Below are positions 44,197 through 53,501 of a stretch of DNA of 64,000 bases, piece by piece; the first letter of the stretch is position 1; each line of letters starts with the position of its first letter. Made by a program: the position numbers and the translations under genes. Under the pieces are notes generated by a model. It saw only the letters and a list, made by a program, of their open reading frames with translations, was not told the DNA's origin and did not search any database. Source of the stretch: Peptostreptococcaceae bacterium (GTDB taxonomy: Bacteria > Bacillota > Clostridia > Peptostreptococcales > Filifactoraceae). The DNA is taken from NCBI GenBank assembly GCA_030532905.1, contig JAUNKE010000002.1, forward strand, positions 22,803-86,802, written 5' to 3'.

Positions 44197-45135
44197 TTAT
44201 CTCTTAATAGACATGATCTCTTCCAGCATTTGGTCGGATACGGTGATGATTCTCGTATTCGCTTGGAATCCCCTTTGAGTCGTAATCATATCTGAAAACT
44301 CTCTCGCCAAGTCCACATTCGCCATCTCCAAACCGTTGGACATCACCTGTCCGGTTCCGCCTTGCCCCGCTTCAAAGGCTCTTACTTTTCCGACATTCTT
44401 TAACGCCTTATAGTATGGTCCCTGACTTTTTTCAAGCGCATTGGCATTCGGCACATTCGCGATCGCAATCTTTCCGATAACTACCGACTTGTTGGTGGTC
44501 GCATCGATTCCAAGAACGCTACCGTTGCTGTCGATACTGATGCTCGCCACATTCAATCGCTCCGTCGCTTCCGCATCGTAATTTCCTGTTTTGTTTTGAA
44601 TTCGAATCGGTTTCAATTGCTCTAAATTAGGAGCAAAAGGATCGGTCGCCGTATTTTCATTGACGAATCCGTACACGACATATCCGTTCGAATCTACCAG
44701 ATATCCTTCTCCATCGAGTTTGAAATCTCCCACTCTGGATAAAAACAATTTGTCGATTTCGCCCTTATCATTATCGGTTGCATTTTTGACATGACCTGCT
44801 TGCCCGACGGTATCTTTTTTACCGACCATGAAAAGTCCCTGTCCGTCAATCATGACATCCGTCGGCGAATCGGTCGGTGCGTAAGAACCTGCCGTAAAGA
44901 GCAAATCCACCGATGCAATCTGTGAGCCGTATCCGACCTGAGATGCATTCTTTCCCCCGAATGTTTTGGAACCGTTGCTGGAACCTGACATTGTTTGATA
45001 AATGGATTCTTTGAAAGTCGCTCTTGCCGCTTTAAATCCATAGGTGTTGACATTCGCGATATTGTTACCGATTACATCCATCTTTGATTGATGCGATCTT
45101 AATCCGGATACTCCGGAAAACATTGATTTAATCAT
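44197..45135 (-). CDS. flgE: Flagellar hook protein FlgE
   Basis: 312 residues from the ATG after AGAGAGGGATAAT; the in-frame extension of 17 codons lacks a site. N-terminal MFSGVSGLRSHQSKMDVIGN and C-terminal NVDLAREFSDMITTQRGFQA are FlgE family ends. It is shorter than enterobacterial hook proteins but normal for Firmicutes. It follows flgD and the TIGR02530 gene, where the hook gene is expected. Confidence 0.92.
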   Translation of the reverse strand: MIKSMFSGVSGLRSHQSKMDVIGNNIANVNTYGFKAARATFKESIYQTMSGSSNGSKTFGGKNASQVGYGSQIASVDLLFTAGSYAPTDSPTDVMIDGQGLFMVGKKDTVGQAGHVKNATDNDKGEIDKLFLSRVGDFKLDGEGYLVDSNGYVVYGFVNENTATDPFAPNLEQLKPIRIQNKTGNYDAEATERLNVASISIDSNGSVLGIDATTNKSVVIGKIAIANVPNANALEKSQGPYYKALKNVGKVRAFEAGQGGTGQVMSNGLEMANVDLAREFSDMITTQRGFQANTRIITVSDQMLEEIMSIKR

Positions 45136-45205
45136 ATTATCCCTCTCTGCTGTCTTAGGTGGAGCGTACCGGTCCGCACACTCCATAGCCTCCTTCGCGG
45201 TCCGG

Positions 45206-45562
45206 CTATATCATGACAGCTCCATCTATATTTGTAAAAATATTATTTTTCATTTCCATGGTGTCCATGGAAGTTATCACTGTGCTGTTGGTCACATTGA
45301 CGACAAAAGCGCCTTGCTTGCCGATAACGACAACATCTTTTATCCCCTTCGCTCTCGCTTTGTCAACGGCCGAACTGATATCACGCACCAAGCTGTTTTC
45401 AATCGGAATTCCTCTTTGTGCAGCGCGCTCCATCGCATGTTTTGAGAATCGAACTTCCCTGTTCTCCAATTTCTCATTTAATAATTTTGAAAAACTGTTC
45501 TCTTTGCTTTGCTGAAGAATTCGATTTTGGATCTGATGATTGTTCAGTGCGTTAATTTTCAT
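45206..45562 (-). CDS. Flagellar operon protein of TIGR02530 family
   Basis: 118 residues from the ATG just after the flgD stop; an in-frame start 12 codons earlier would overlap flgD. Motifs FSKHAMERAAQRGIPIENSL and ISSAVDKARAKGIKDVVVIG match the TIGR02530 family, always found between flgD and flgE in Firmicutes. Function not established. Confidence 0.85.
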   Translation of the reverse strand: MKINALNNHQIQNRILQQSKENSFSKLLNEKLENREVRFSKHAMERAAQRGIPIENSLVRDISSAVDKARAKGIKDVVVIGKQGAFVVNVTNSTVITSMDTMEMKNNIFTNIDGAVMI

Positions 45563-45566
45563 CTGG

Positions 45567-46298
45567 TTAATTTCCAACGGTATCACTTCCTTCGACAATA
45601 TTCCCCTCTGTCTCCGGTTTTTCCCCTACTTGTTCGGAACCATCTACCGGTGGTTTGTCTTCCACTTTGTTTTCCGGCGGTTGGTTTTCTCCGTTTTCTT
45701 CTCCGACCGGTGCGAACGGATTGTATCCCAACTTTCTTTCCAAATCCGACATCGGTTTCGGTCCGTTTTCTCCTAAATGTGCGGTTTTTGAACCGATTTC
45801 TCCGTTTGCTTTTTTCCCGCCTTTGATTTCATTTCCTTTTTCGTCCACGCGAATTGCATTTTCGGAATCCGGCAATTCACCGACCGCCATAATTTGACTC
45901 AGATTATAGCTTTTTCCTCCGACGAAAATAACCTGCTTTCCATTATACAGTCCGGCTCCCGTTACCTTACCAATCAATTGCTGAACTTTATTGTCCTCAT
46001 CAATCTGTGCCAGTGTAACTTCTTTTCCCACCAACGAAGCGCTGTATGTGGTTGCCGCTACATCCGTCATCGTCGTCATCGCTTGCATAGTTGCCATCTG
46101 TGCCATCTGCGCCATCATTTCGGATTCGTTCAGCGGACTGTTCATGTCCTGATTTCTGAGCTGCGCCGCCATCAACTTTAGAAAGTCATTGAGCTCGAGC
46201 GTCGTCTTGGTATTCGATTTGCTGTTTTGTTTTATCTTTCCGACTTCGGATGTCTTCGCATAATCTTTCCCATAGTTGCCCATCAATTCTACTGCCAT
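45567..46298 (-). CDS. flgD: Flagellar hook cap scaffold protein FlgD
   Basis: 243 residues. The export/cap region LELNDFLKLMAAQLRNQDMN (about 34-53) and SLVGKEVTLAQIDEDN (about 89-104) are typical. FlgD caps the growing hook. The last 80 residues are a Pro/Glu-rich tail not usual for the family, probably disordered. Confidence 0.9.
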   Translation of the reverse strand: MAVELMGNYGKDYAKTSEVGKIKQNSKSNTKTTLELNDFLKLMAAQLRNQDMNSPLNESEMMAQMAQMATMQAMTTMTDVAATTYSASLVGKEVTLAQIDEDNKVQQLIGKVTGAGLYNGKQVIFVGGKSYNLSQIMAVGELPDSENAIRVDEKGNEIKGGKKANGEIGSKTAHLGENGPKPMSDLERKLGYNPFAPVGEENGENQPPENKVEDKPPVDGSEQVGEKPETEGNIVEGSDTVGN

Positions 46299-46315
46299 AG
46301 TTCTCCTTTCCTGAA

Positions 46316-47521
46316 TTATCCAATCGCAAAACCTTGTTCTTTCAAAGTCTGCTTCATCTGATGGATGAATTCATCGCTTTTTCTTTGTTCCTGTTTTTGA
46401 TTATTCTGCTGTCGTCCCTGACCTTCGCCTCCCTGCTGCTGCAAATAATCATCGCTTCCCTGCTCGGCGAGCTGCACATTGACAGTCGTCGTTTTGCCGC
46501 CGTGGATATTTTCACTCAGATGGTCGATGTGCTTTTCCATCAGCTCCATCGTCTTTTTGCTGCTGAAATGCATTTCCAACGCCGTCTCTCCTTTGTTGAA
46601 ACTTACCTTGACCAAAATTTTTCCCAAATTTTTCGGGTCAAGCTCAATCTCATAGCTTTTTTCATCGGTTTGGATGATTTGAATTTTTTCATTCAGCTCT
46701 TCGACCAATTTCGGTGCCAATTGCTCCGGCTCCGCTACTTTGATATAAATTTTTTCCGTTTCCGGCATTTCGCTTCCTTGCGGTGATATGATCGGCTGAT
46801 AAATTTCTTTTTTGAATTCCTTTTCAAAAGTGATTTCGACTTCCTTGCCGGTCGCCGTTTTGATTTCTTTTTTCAAATCGGCAATACTCGCTTCCTTGCT
46901 TATCGTCTTGATTTCCGGTTTCAACATCAGTGCATTGTCAAGCTTCTTTTGTAAATCGGTATCGCTTGCAATTCGCTCATGCTTTGCCGCCGCATCCCTG
47001 CGCTCGCTTCCTTGCGTCATTTGACTCTGTGCCGTTTGCCATCCTGTTACGATTGGCACGACTTCCCTGTCTATATTTTCATCCTTGACTTCCACTTCCC
47101 TGTGTGATTTGTCATCCTTGACCTCGACTTCCCTGTCCGCGTCCTTGCTTTTGACTTCCCTGTCTACATTCTCATCCTTGACAGTCGCATCCTTGCTTAA
47201 TGAAATGACTTCCTTGCCTATTTTGTCATCCTTTACCTTGACTTCCCTGTCCGCATCCTTGCTCTCGACTTCCCTGTCTACATTCTCATCCTTGACAGTC
47301 GCATCCTTGCTCTCGACTTCCTTGTCCGTATCGTCATCCTTGACTGCGGCTTCCTTGCTCTTTGCCTCCTTGCTCATTTCTTTGGTTGCATCCTTGCGCC
47401 CTACATTTGCTTCCCTGCCTGCTTCAATCGCCTGCATCATATCCCTAAACTTCGTGTTTGCTTCCCTGCTAACCGTTTTGTTTTGCGTCTGCAGATTCAT
47501 CATTTTGTCCGTTATCTTCAT
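46316..47521 (-). CDS. fliK: Flagellar hook-length control protein FliK with charged repeat region
   Basis: 401 residues from the ATG after GAAAGGAGGTGAGAAG. The C-terminal FliK domain (about 250-370) shows YEIELDPKNLGKILVKVSFN and ALEMHFSSKKTMELMEKHID. The N-terminal third is low complexity: a block of about 38 residues beginning SKDATVKDENVDREV (71 and 109) is repeated, rich in Lys, Asp and Glu. FliK measures the hook and triggers the export switch at FlhB. The repeats may set ruler length (inference). Confidence 0.85.
   Translation of the reverse strand: MKITDKMMNLQTQNKTVSREANTKFRDMMQAIEAGREANVGRKDATKEMSKEAKSKEAAVKDDDTDKEVESKDATVKDENVDREVESKDADREVKVKDDKIGKEVISLSKDATVKDENVDREVKSKDADREVEVKDDKSHREVEVKDENIDREVVPIVTGWQTAQSQMTQGSERRDAAAKHERIASDTDLQKKLDNALMLKPEIKTISKEASIADLKKEIKTATGKEVEITFEKEFKKEIYQPIISPQGSEMPETEKIYIKVAEPEQLAPKLVEELNEKIQIIQTDEKSYEIELDPKNLGKILVKVSFNKGETALEMHFSSKKTMELMEKHIDHLSENIHGGKTTTVNVQLAEQGSDDYLQQQGGEGQGRQQNNQKQEQRKSDEFIHQMKQTLKEQGFAIG
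47057..47362 (-). repeat. Tandem repeats coding the charged region of FliK
   Basis: A unit of about 114 bp (38 codons) occurs a little over twice (starting at FliK residues 71 and 109), with partial copies on both sides. Recurring short words such as CATCCTTG and ACTTCCCTG (plus strand) encode K-D-A and R-E-V. Confidence 0.75.
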
Positions 47522-47550
47522 CTTCTCACCTCCTTTCAATCAACTTTCTA

Positions 47551-47991
47551 TTAATTTGAGAGCATTTTGTTTGAAACAAATTCCTCAATAAATAGCTCTT
47601 GGCTTTTTTGCTCCAATTTGCTGTATTCTTTTTGCTTCTTTTCTTTAAGTCTTTCGATTGTGGAAGTTTCCATCTTCGCTTCAACCACTTCGGAGCGTTT
47701 GAGTTCTTCAAATTTTTTCAGCTCGTCCAATCGGTCATTTTCTTTTTTGATTCGCTCCCCTAAAAATTTCATATACGATTCAAATCCGATCGCCTCAATC
47801 GCCGTCAAGCCGTGAATGCTTCTTTCTCTGAACTTGACATTGCATTCGCTGAATTCTTTTTGCAACTTGACGATGATTTCTTCCTGCTCCTTCACCGCAT
47901 TGATTGCTTTTCCATGCTCGCCCTGTTTGCTGTCGAGTATTCTTTCTTTATATCCGAGTACGGTGTCCAACGGAAAAATAAACTTTTTCAT
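47551..47991 (-). CDS. fliJ: Flagellar export chaperone FliJ
   Basis: 146 residues from MKKFIFPLDTVLGYKERILD, an N terminus typical of FliJ; the rest is a long coiled coil. FliJ is the stalk inside the FliI ATPase ring. A start four codons earlier is possible. Confidence 0.85.
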   Translation of the reverse strand: MKKFIFPLDTVLGYKERILDSKQGEHGKAINAVKEQEEIIVKLQKEFSECNVKFRERSIHGLTAIEAIGFESYMKFLGERIKKENDRLDELKKFEELKRSEVVEAKMETSTIERLKEKKQKEYSKLEQKSQELFIEEFVSNKMLSN

Positions 47992-48034
47992 TTTTATCCC
48001 CATTCTATGATTTAATCATAACTAATATATAATT

Positions 48035-49339
48035 CTAATCCCCTAAAATATCAGCGAGCATTTCGAGCGTCTGCTGCATCGTAAAGCTCTCGCTGACCCC
48101 TTGCTTTAAAAAGCTGTTGATTTTATCAATTTTTGAAATGGCATCATCCAATTTCGGATTGCTGCCGGATTTATATGCTCCGATGGAAATCAAATCCAAA
48201 TTCTTTTCGTAGATGGATGAGATATCTCTCAGTTTGGATGCGAGCATCTGATGCTCTTTGTCGGCGATGGTGCTCATCAATCGCGATATGCTCGCGTTGA
48301 TGTCGATTGCCGGGAAGTGATTTTCATTTGCCAATCGTCTTGACAAAACGATATGCCCGTCGAGTATTCCTCGCACGATATCGGCAATCGGCTCATTGGT
48401 GTCATCCCCTTCAACCAAAACCGTATATACGCCGGTGATGGAGCCGTTTTCAAATTTCCCCGAGCGCTCCAGAAGCTTCGGCATTTCTGCGTAGATGGAA
48501 GGAGTATATCCTCTCGCAATCGGCGGCTCGCCAATCGCCAATCCGATTTCCCGCTGTGCCATCGCAAATCGAGTGAGCGAGTCCATCATCAGAAGAACAT
48601 CTTTTCCTTGGTCTTTGAAATATTCGGCAATCGCGGTTGCAACCATCGGGCATTTGAGTCGAAGCATCGCCGGCTGGTCGGATGTCGCTACCACGAGTAT
48701 CGACCTCGCCAAGCCTTCAGGTCCCAAGTCCTTTTCGATGAATTCCCGAACCTCACGCCCCCGCTCTCCGACGAGTGCAATCACATTGATGTCCGCCTTT
48801 ACATTTTTGGCAATCATTCCCAAGAGTGTACTTTTTCCAACTCCGGAGCCTGCAAAAATTCCGACCCTCTGTCCTTTTCCGATGGTCAAAATCCCGTCGA
48901 TGGCTTTGACTCCGAACTCCAATTTCTCCTGAATGGGCGGTCTGGTCAGCGGATTGGTATATTTGCTGTCTACATAGCGATGTCCTTCCGCCTTGAAGCT
49001 CACGCCGACATCGATGGGATTTCCCATCGCGTCAATCACTTTTCCTTTCAGCCCTTCGCCAACCGGAATCTTCAATCGGTTTCCGGTGTTGCGAATAAAA
49101 CTTCCGGATGAGATTCCGCTGATATTTTCATACGGCATCAGCAGAATTTTATTTTCTTTAAATCCGACGACTTCGGCGGGAATATGTTTGTCCATACTCT
49201 CGGAATATATCATTCCGATATCGCCGATGGTCGCTTTGTCACCCGATGCCTCAATCGCCATGCCGACGATGTTTTCGATTTTCCCGATATGACTTACGGT
49301 TTCGATATTGGCAATTCGTTTGATGATATCTTTATACAT
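48035..49339 (-). CDS. fliI: Flagellar export ATPase FliI
   Basis: 434 residues. Walker A AGSGVGKST (about 164-172), Walker B VLLMMDSLTRFAMA (about 249), and the type III ATPase signature PPIARGYTPSIYAEMPKLLE. Powers unfolding and release of export substrates. Seven bases after fliH. Confidence 0.96.
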   Translation of the reverse strand: MYKDIIKRIANIETVSHIGKIENIVGMAIEASGDKATIGDIGMIYSESMDKHIPAEVVGFKENKILLMPYENISGISSGSFIRNTGNRLKIPVGEGLKGKVIDAMGNPIDVGVSFKAEGHRYVDSKYTNPLTRPPIQEKLEFGVKAIDGILTIGKGQRVGIFAGSGVGKSTLLGMIAKNVKADINVIALVGERGREVREFIEKDLGPEGLARSILVVATSDQPAMLRLKCPMVATAIAEYFKDQGKDVLLMMDSLTRFAMAQREIGLAIGEPPIARGYTPSIYAEMPKLLERSGKFENGSITGVYTVLVEGDDTNEPIADIVRGILDGHIVLSRRLANENHFPAIDINASISRLMSTIADKEHQMLASKLRDISSIYEKNLDLISIGAYKSGSNPKLDDAISKIDKINSFLKQGVSESFTMQQTLEMLADILGD

Positions 49340-49346
49340 AATGCAC

Positions 49347-50117
49347 CTAAATTCGTCCGGAGCTTAGGATTTCTCGAATATTTGCAATCTGTGTGTTCGC
49401 ACTTGCATCGAGCACCTTGTCCGGCAATTCGATGATGCAGGTTCCCGCCACTTCGCCTTCCATCACAATAATTTTGATATGGTCGGACAGATAGGAAATT
49501 TCTTCCAACAAGTTGGTGTCGCCTTGCACCATTAGCTGTGAATCCGTTTTTGAAATATAGATTTTCGCCCACTCTCTGCTCTGCATTCCTTCCGTTGCCG
49601 AAAGTATCATTCGCTTGATGATATCGCCGCTCGACTTGAGACTGACATGAACGACTTTTTCCGCCACCGAAATGGCGATGTCTTTCAAATCCTCTTGATA
49701 TCGGTTGAGAATGTCCTGTTTTTTCTCTTCGGTATGCTCAAGAATTCTTTTCAAATCGCTCAAAAGCTCATTGCTCTCTCGTCGTACCTGTCGTGTTCCT
49801 TCTTGCAGGGCTTCTTCAAATCCTTTATCCGAGCCGTCGCTGTAGCCTTTTTGATATCCCGCTTCATAACCTTGCTTACTCGCTTCATCCTTGAGCTCCT
49901 GCGCCACAATTTCGGCATCTTGCAGGATGATTTCCGCCTGCTCTTCCAATTTTTTGATTTCATCCAGCAATCGTTGCTTTTTCTCGGAGAGCTCTTCCAT
50001 ACCGTATTCTTCGGTTTCTTCGACCTCGACCTTTTCTTCAATGTCATCAAAACCTTGCAACACATCGTAGCTGATGATATGGGCGTCGGTATTTGCTTTT
50101 TTTATCAGATTAAACAA
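49347..50117 (-). CDS. fliH: Flagellar assembly protein FliH
   Basis: About 256 residues from a TTG (MFNLIKKANTD) eight bases after AAAGGA, the usual FliH N terminus; a GTG six codons earlier (50135) is possible. A long Glu-rich coiled coil (about 40-130) includes the GxxxG-like region QGYEAGYQKGYSDGSDKGFE (about 99-118). The C-terminal ATPase-binding domain follows. FliH restrains FliI. Start overlaps fliG. Confidence 0.85.
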   Translation of the reverse strand: MFNLIKKANTDAHIISYDVLQGFDDIEEKVEVEETEEYGMEELSEKKQRLLDEIKKLEEQAEIILQDAEIVAQELKDEASKQGYEAGYQKGYSDGSDKGFEEALQEGTRQVRRESNELLSDLKRILEHTEEKKQDILNRYQEDLKDIAISVAEKVVHVSLKSSGDIIKRMILSATEGMQSREWAKIYISKTDSQLMVQGDTNLLEEISYLSDHIKIIVMEGEVAGTCIIELPDKVLDASANTQIANIREILSSGRI

Positions 50118-51111
50118 TGATATCGTCCTTTCCACCTTTGGAAATCACAATCTGTCCTTCTTCTTCCAATCGTCTGATGACCGCTACCACACGCTGTTGT
50201 GCTTCTTCGACATCCTTTAGGCGTAAGTTGGTTGTAATTTCCAGCTCGTCCTTGATATTCTCCGCCATTCGACTGGACATATTGGCAAAGATGAGCGCGT
50301 TGACTTCCGGATTGGAGCCTTTGAGTGCATATACCAAATCCTTGACTTCGCACTCTCGAACAAATATCTGAATGGATCGTGCGTCCAAGTTGATGATGTC
50401 CTCGAATACGAACATTTTCTTTCGAATCGTATCCGCCAATTCGTGATCCCGCTCTCCCAATTCATCAAAGATATATCGCTCGTTGCTTCGGTCGATATTG
50501 TTCATTACATCGGCGATAAAGTCGATTCCGCCGATTCTTGTGTAATCCGATGTCAGCACCGATGAGAATCGCTTCTTCAATTCACTTTCGACAATTTTAA
50601 TCGCCTCCGGTGATGCACTCTCCATTTTGGCAATTCGCTCGACAACCTCAATTTTTTTGGTCTCCGGCAATTCCGCAATGACCGCCGCGGTGTTGCGTGC
50701 ATCCACATAGGATAGCACTAGTGCAATAACCTGTGGTCTTTCATGCTGCAATACGGAGAACAGGTTTTTGCTGTCCGCCTTACGAATATAATCGAAGGAT
50801 TTTATTTTCAAACTCTTGGTCGCTTTGTCGAGCAACTGATTTGCGGTCTGCTCATCAAAAGCGGATTCCAATACCGTTCTTGCATATTCCATTCCGCCTT
50901 CGGTCACGACCTTTTGTGTCAAACACATTTTGTAAAAATCGTCCAACACTTCTTCGGTGTCCTCGACCGACACATATCCCAGCTTCGCAATCTCAATCGT
51001 CAGCTGCTCAATGTCGTCTTCGGAAAGGTATTTGTAGATTTTGGATGCTTTATCCACGCCGAGCGAGACGATGACCGCCGCCGCTCTTTGCGGTGCCGAT
51101 AATTTATTCAT
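50110..51111 (-). CDS. fliG: Flagellar motor switch protein FliG
   Basis: 333 residues in three domains. N-terminal QRAAAVIVSLGVDKASKIYK; middle HERPQVIALVLSYV (variant of the EHPQ motif) binding FliM; C-terminal charged torque helix NMSSRMAENIKDELEITTNL. It couples stators to rotation. Overlaps fliF by eight bases. Confidence 0.95.
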   Translation of the reverse strand: MNKLSAPQRAAAVIVSLGVDKASKIYKYLSEDDIEQLTIEIAKLGYVSVEDTEEVLDDFYKMCLTQKVVTEGGMEYARTVLESAFDEQTANQLLDKATKSLKIKSFDYIRKADSKNLFSVLQHERPQVIALVLSYVDARNTAAVIAELPETKKIEVVERIAKMESASPEAIKIVESELKKRFSSVLTSDYTRIGGIDFIADVMNNIDRSNERYIFDELGERDHELADTIRKKMFVFEDIINLDARSIQIFVRECEVKDLVYALKGSNPEVNALIFANMSSRMAENIKDELEITTNLRLKDVEEAQQRVVAVIRRLEEEGQIVISKGGKDDIIV

Positions 51112-52771
51112 CTTCGCCCTCCCCTCTTAGCCATGAACGAAGCAGCTGCGCCGAAATTTCCGGATTGTCCATTGCAAAGTCTCGAATATTATTTCGAAGC
51201 TCCAATGTTTTTTCATTTTTGATGCTGATAATCTCCGGCTCCGCTTCCTGCTCATTTTCATAAACCACTCTCGGTTGAGAACCGACTTGCAGTGCCGCCA
51301 TTTTCTTTTTACGCTTTTTGCGAAGAATAACGGACACGATGATGGTCATCAACAAAGCGAATATGAATGCCGCCGCTCCGCCGATAATCCATATCTTATA
51401 CTGGTCTAAAGGACTCTGAGGCTCCGGAGGTGCTACCTGTTCCGCATTCGGATCGTAGAATGAACCGGTGACCACCGTAATTTTGCTCGTCTGATTTTCT
51501 TTGGCAATCCCTGCCGCATTTCCGACCAGATTGATGACATCTTCTTTGGCGATTCCCGGACTGCCGTTGGTGTTGAGCGATACTGAAATCATCATGTCCT
51601 CTATAATTCCGCTATCCACCTGAGTCTGCTCTTTGATTTGATTCACCAGATAGTCGATATCGTTTTGATTGATGATGTGTTGCTCATTTCCGTTGATATT
51701 GATGGAGCCGTAAATCGGCACATCCGCATTGGATTCCGTTCCCGCGACGCCTCCCTGCTGCTTCGGGTCTCTCGTTACTTCCTGATTGATGGATTCACGA
51801 GACGGAATTCCTCTGAGATTTGTCTTTTCTTTATTCTCTTGATTTTCTTCATTCGCCTGATTTTGTTCGCCTTCCGCTTGCGGAGTTTTTTGTTGTTCTT
51901 CCTTTTGAAGCTCCGGCAACGAGTAGTTGATGGTTTCGCGAATTTTTTTGTTCATATCCACTTTCGCTTTTACAGATACTCGCACATTGTCTTCGCCGTA
52001 GAAAGGAGACAATACATTGATAACTTTCGACTTCACCGAGTTTTCAATTTGCGTTTCAAACTCGGAGCGAAGTTTTGCCAACTCCGATTGCAATGAATCC
52101 TTTTGCGAAACATCATTGCCTTCGCCGTCCAACACCGCCACATTCGCGATGTCCAGCTGCGGAATACTTTTGGAGACCAGTCGCTGAATTCCTTTCACCT
52201 GCTCCGGTGTCGGAGAACCCTTGTCATTCATAATGACGACAACCGATGCGCTCGCCTGCGTTTTCTGGTTCGCATCCAGCACATATCGTCTGTCCTCGCC
52301 CAGCGCAATCGTTACTTTGGCATCCTTCACGCCGTCGAACAATCGAATGGTGGCTCCGATTCGGTCTTGAAGTTCAAATAATTTATAATTATTTTTTTCA
52401 AAATCCGTTGTCATTAAATCAATATTGTTTTTGAATATATCGTAGGTGAATCCGCTCTTTGGATACCCTTCATATACCAGTTCCGCTTTGATGCGCTCTT
52501 CTTCTTTGGAATCTACCAAGATTTTTCCGCCATCCTGATATTTATAACTGACCCCCTTGGACTGTAACTTTCCGATAATCTCGCTCGCTTCCTGCTCGTT
52601 CAGTCCGGTGAATAGAACATTGTAGGCCACTTTGTTGAGATAGACTGCAGTACCGACCGATATCAAAACAATCAGCAGAATCAGCGCTGCGATTTGTTTT
52701 TTTCGTTTGCTACTGATGCCGTCAAGCACATCCTTTGCTTTGTCCAAATAAAACTTGACCTTTTCATTCAC
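51104..52771 (-). CDS. fliF: Flagellar MS-ring protein FliF
   Basis: 555 residues. Two membrane helices (about 26-44 and 450-470) flank the ring-building domains; the NVLFTGLNEQEASEIIGKLQ motif follows the first. The C-terminal tail NPEISAQLLRSWLRG binds FliG. It forms the base ring in the membrane. Confidence 0.95.
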   Translation of the reverse strand: MNEKVKFYLDKAKDVLDGISSKRKKQIAALILLIVLISVGTAVYLNKVAYNVLFTGLNEQEASEIIGKLQSKGVSYKYQDGGKILVDSKEEERIKAELVYEGYPKSGFTYDIFKNNIDLMTTDFEKNNYKLFELQDRIGATIRLFDGVKDAKVTIALGEDRRYVLDANQKTQASASVVVIMNDKGSPTPEQVKGIQRLVSKSIPQLDIANVAVLDGEGNDVSQKDSLQSELAKLRSEFETQIENSVKSKVINVLSPFYGEDNVRVSVKAKVDMNKKIRETINYSLPELQKEEQQKTPQAEGEQNQANEENQENKEKTNLRGIPSRESINQEVTRDPKQQGGVAGTESNADVPIYGSININGNEQHIINQNDIDYLVNQIKEQTQVDSGIIEDMMISVSLNTNGSPGIAKEDVINLVGNAAGIAKENQTSKITVVTGSFYDPNAEQVAPPEPQSPLDQYKIWIIGGAAAFIFALLMTIIVSVILRKKRKKKMAALQVGSQPRVVYENEQEAEPEIISIKNEKTLELRNNIRDFAMDNPEISAQLLRSWLRGEGEDE

Positions 52772-52792
52772 AATTAACTACCCCTTGTCAAC

Positions 52793-53095
52793 TTATAGAT
52801 TTATTCTCATCATCTCATTATATGCTTCCATTGCTTTGTTTCTCAGTTGCACCATCAAATCGATGGACAGTTGGGCTTTGGTCGATGCAATCGTCAGATT
52901 GTGAAGATCGTCGCTTTGGCCGCTTGCCAGCAGATATTGTTCCATCTGCAATTCCTTATCCGTCTGTTTTACATTTTCAATCGCCTGTCGAAAAACATCT
53001 TCAAACATCGAGCCGCTTTTTTCCGCTTCCTGCGCTTTCCCGATTTTGTCAAGCTGCCCGATTGACTCCACCGCATGCATTGGTTTAATAAACAT
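52793..53095 (-). CDS. fliE: Flagellar hook-basal body protein FliE
   Basis: 100 residues; MFEDVFRQAIENVKQTDKEL and the C-terminal STKAQLSIDLMVQLRNKAME match FliE. It links the MS ring to the rod. It directly follows flgB, where flgC would normally stand. Confidence 0.92.
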   Translation of the reverse strand: MFIKPMHAVESIGQLDKIGKAQEAEKSGSMFEDVFRQAIENVKQTDKELQMEQYLLASGQSDDLHNLTIASTKAQLSIDLMVQLRNKAMEAYNEMMRINL

Positions 53096-53106
53096 CGTCC
53101 GCCTCC

Positions 53107-53493
53107 TTACTGACCTTTGATAACACTTCGTATTCTCATGAACTCATCATTGATTGCCCGAAGCGCATATTGATATTGTAATCCCGTTCTTGCCAGCTCC
53201 GCATATTCGGCGTCCGGACTTACATTGTTGCCGTCCATTCGATTGGAGCCTGAATTGTTTTCTTCAACTTCCATGTTGATTCGATCAATCGCCCGACTGT
53301 AATTTTTTGCATTTTTCTTTTTACCGACATTCTCGATTTGGCTCTGAACGCTTTCTTCAAAGGTCAACAGCTTCGCCTTGTAATTCGGTGTGTCCTGATT
53401 GGCAATATTATTGGCGATGATGCCTTGTCTTTTCCAAAGAAAATCCAATGTCTTTTGCGTTAACTTGATGCTGTTGTTAAAAATACTTTTCAT
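53107..53493 (-). CDS. flgB: Flagellar proximal rod protein FlgB
   Basis: 128 residues: SIKLTQKTLDFLWKRQGIIA and NNIANQDTPNYKAK near the start and ARTGLQYQYALRAINDEFMR at the end are FlgB features. First rod gene; flgC, its usual neighbour, is elsewhere (40301-40735). Confidence 0.94.
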   Translation of the reverse strand: MKSIFNNSIKLTQKTLDFLWKRQGIIANNIANQDTPNYKAKLLTFEESVQSQIENVGKKKNAKNYSRAIDRINMEVEENNSGSNRMDGNNVSPDAEYAELARTGLQYQYALRAINDEFMRIRSVIKGQ

Positions 53494-53501
53494 AACTCCC
53501 C

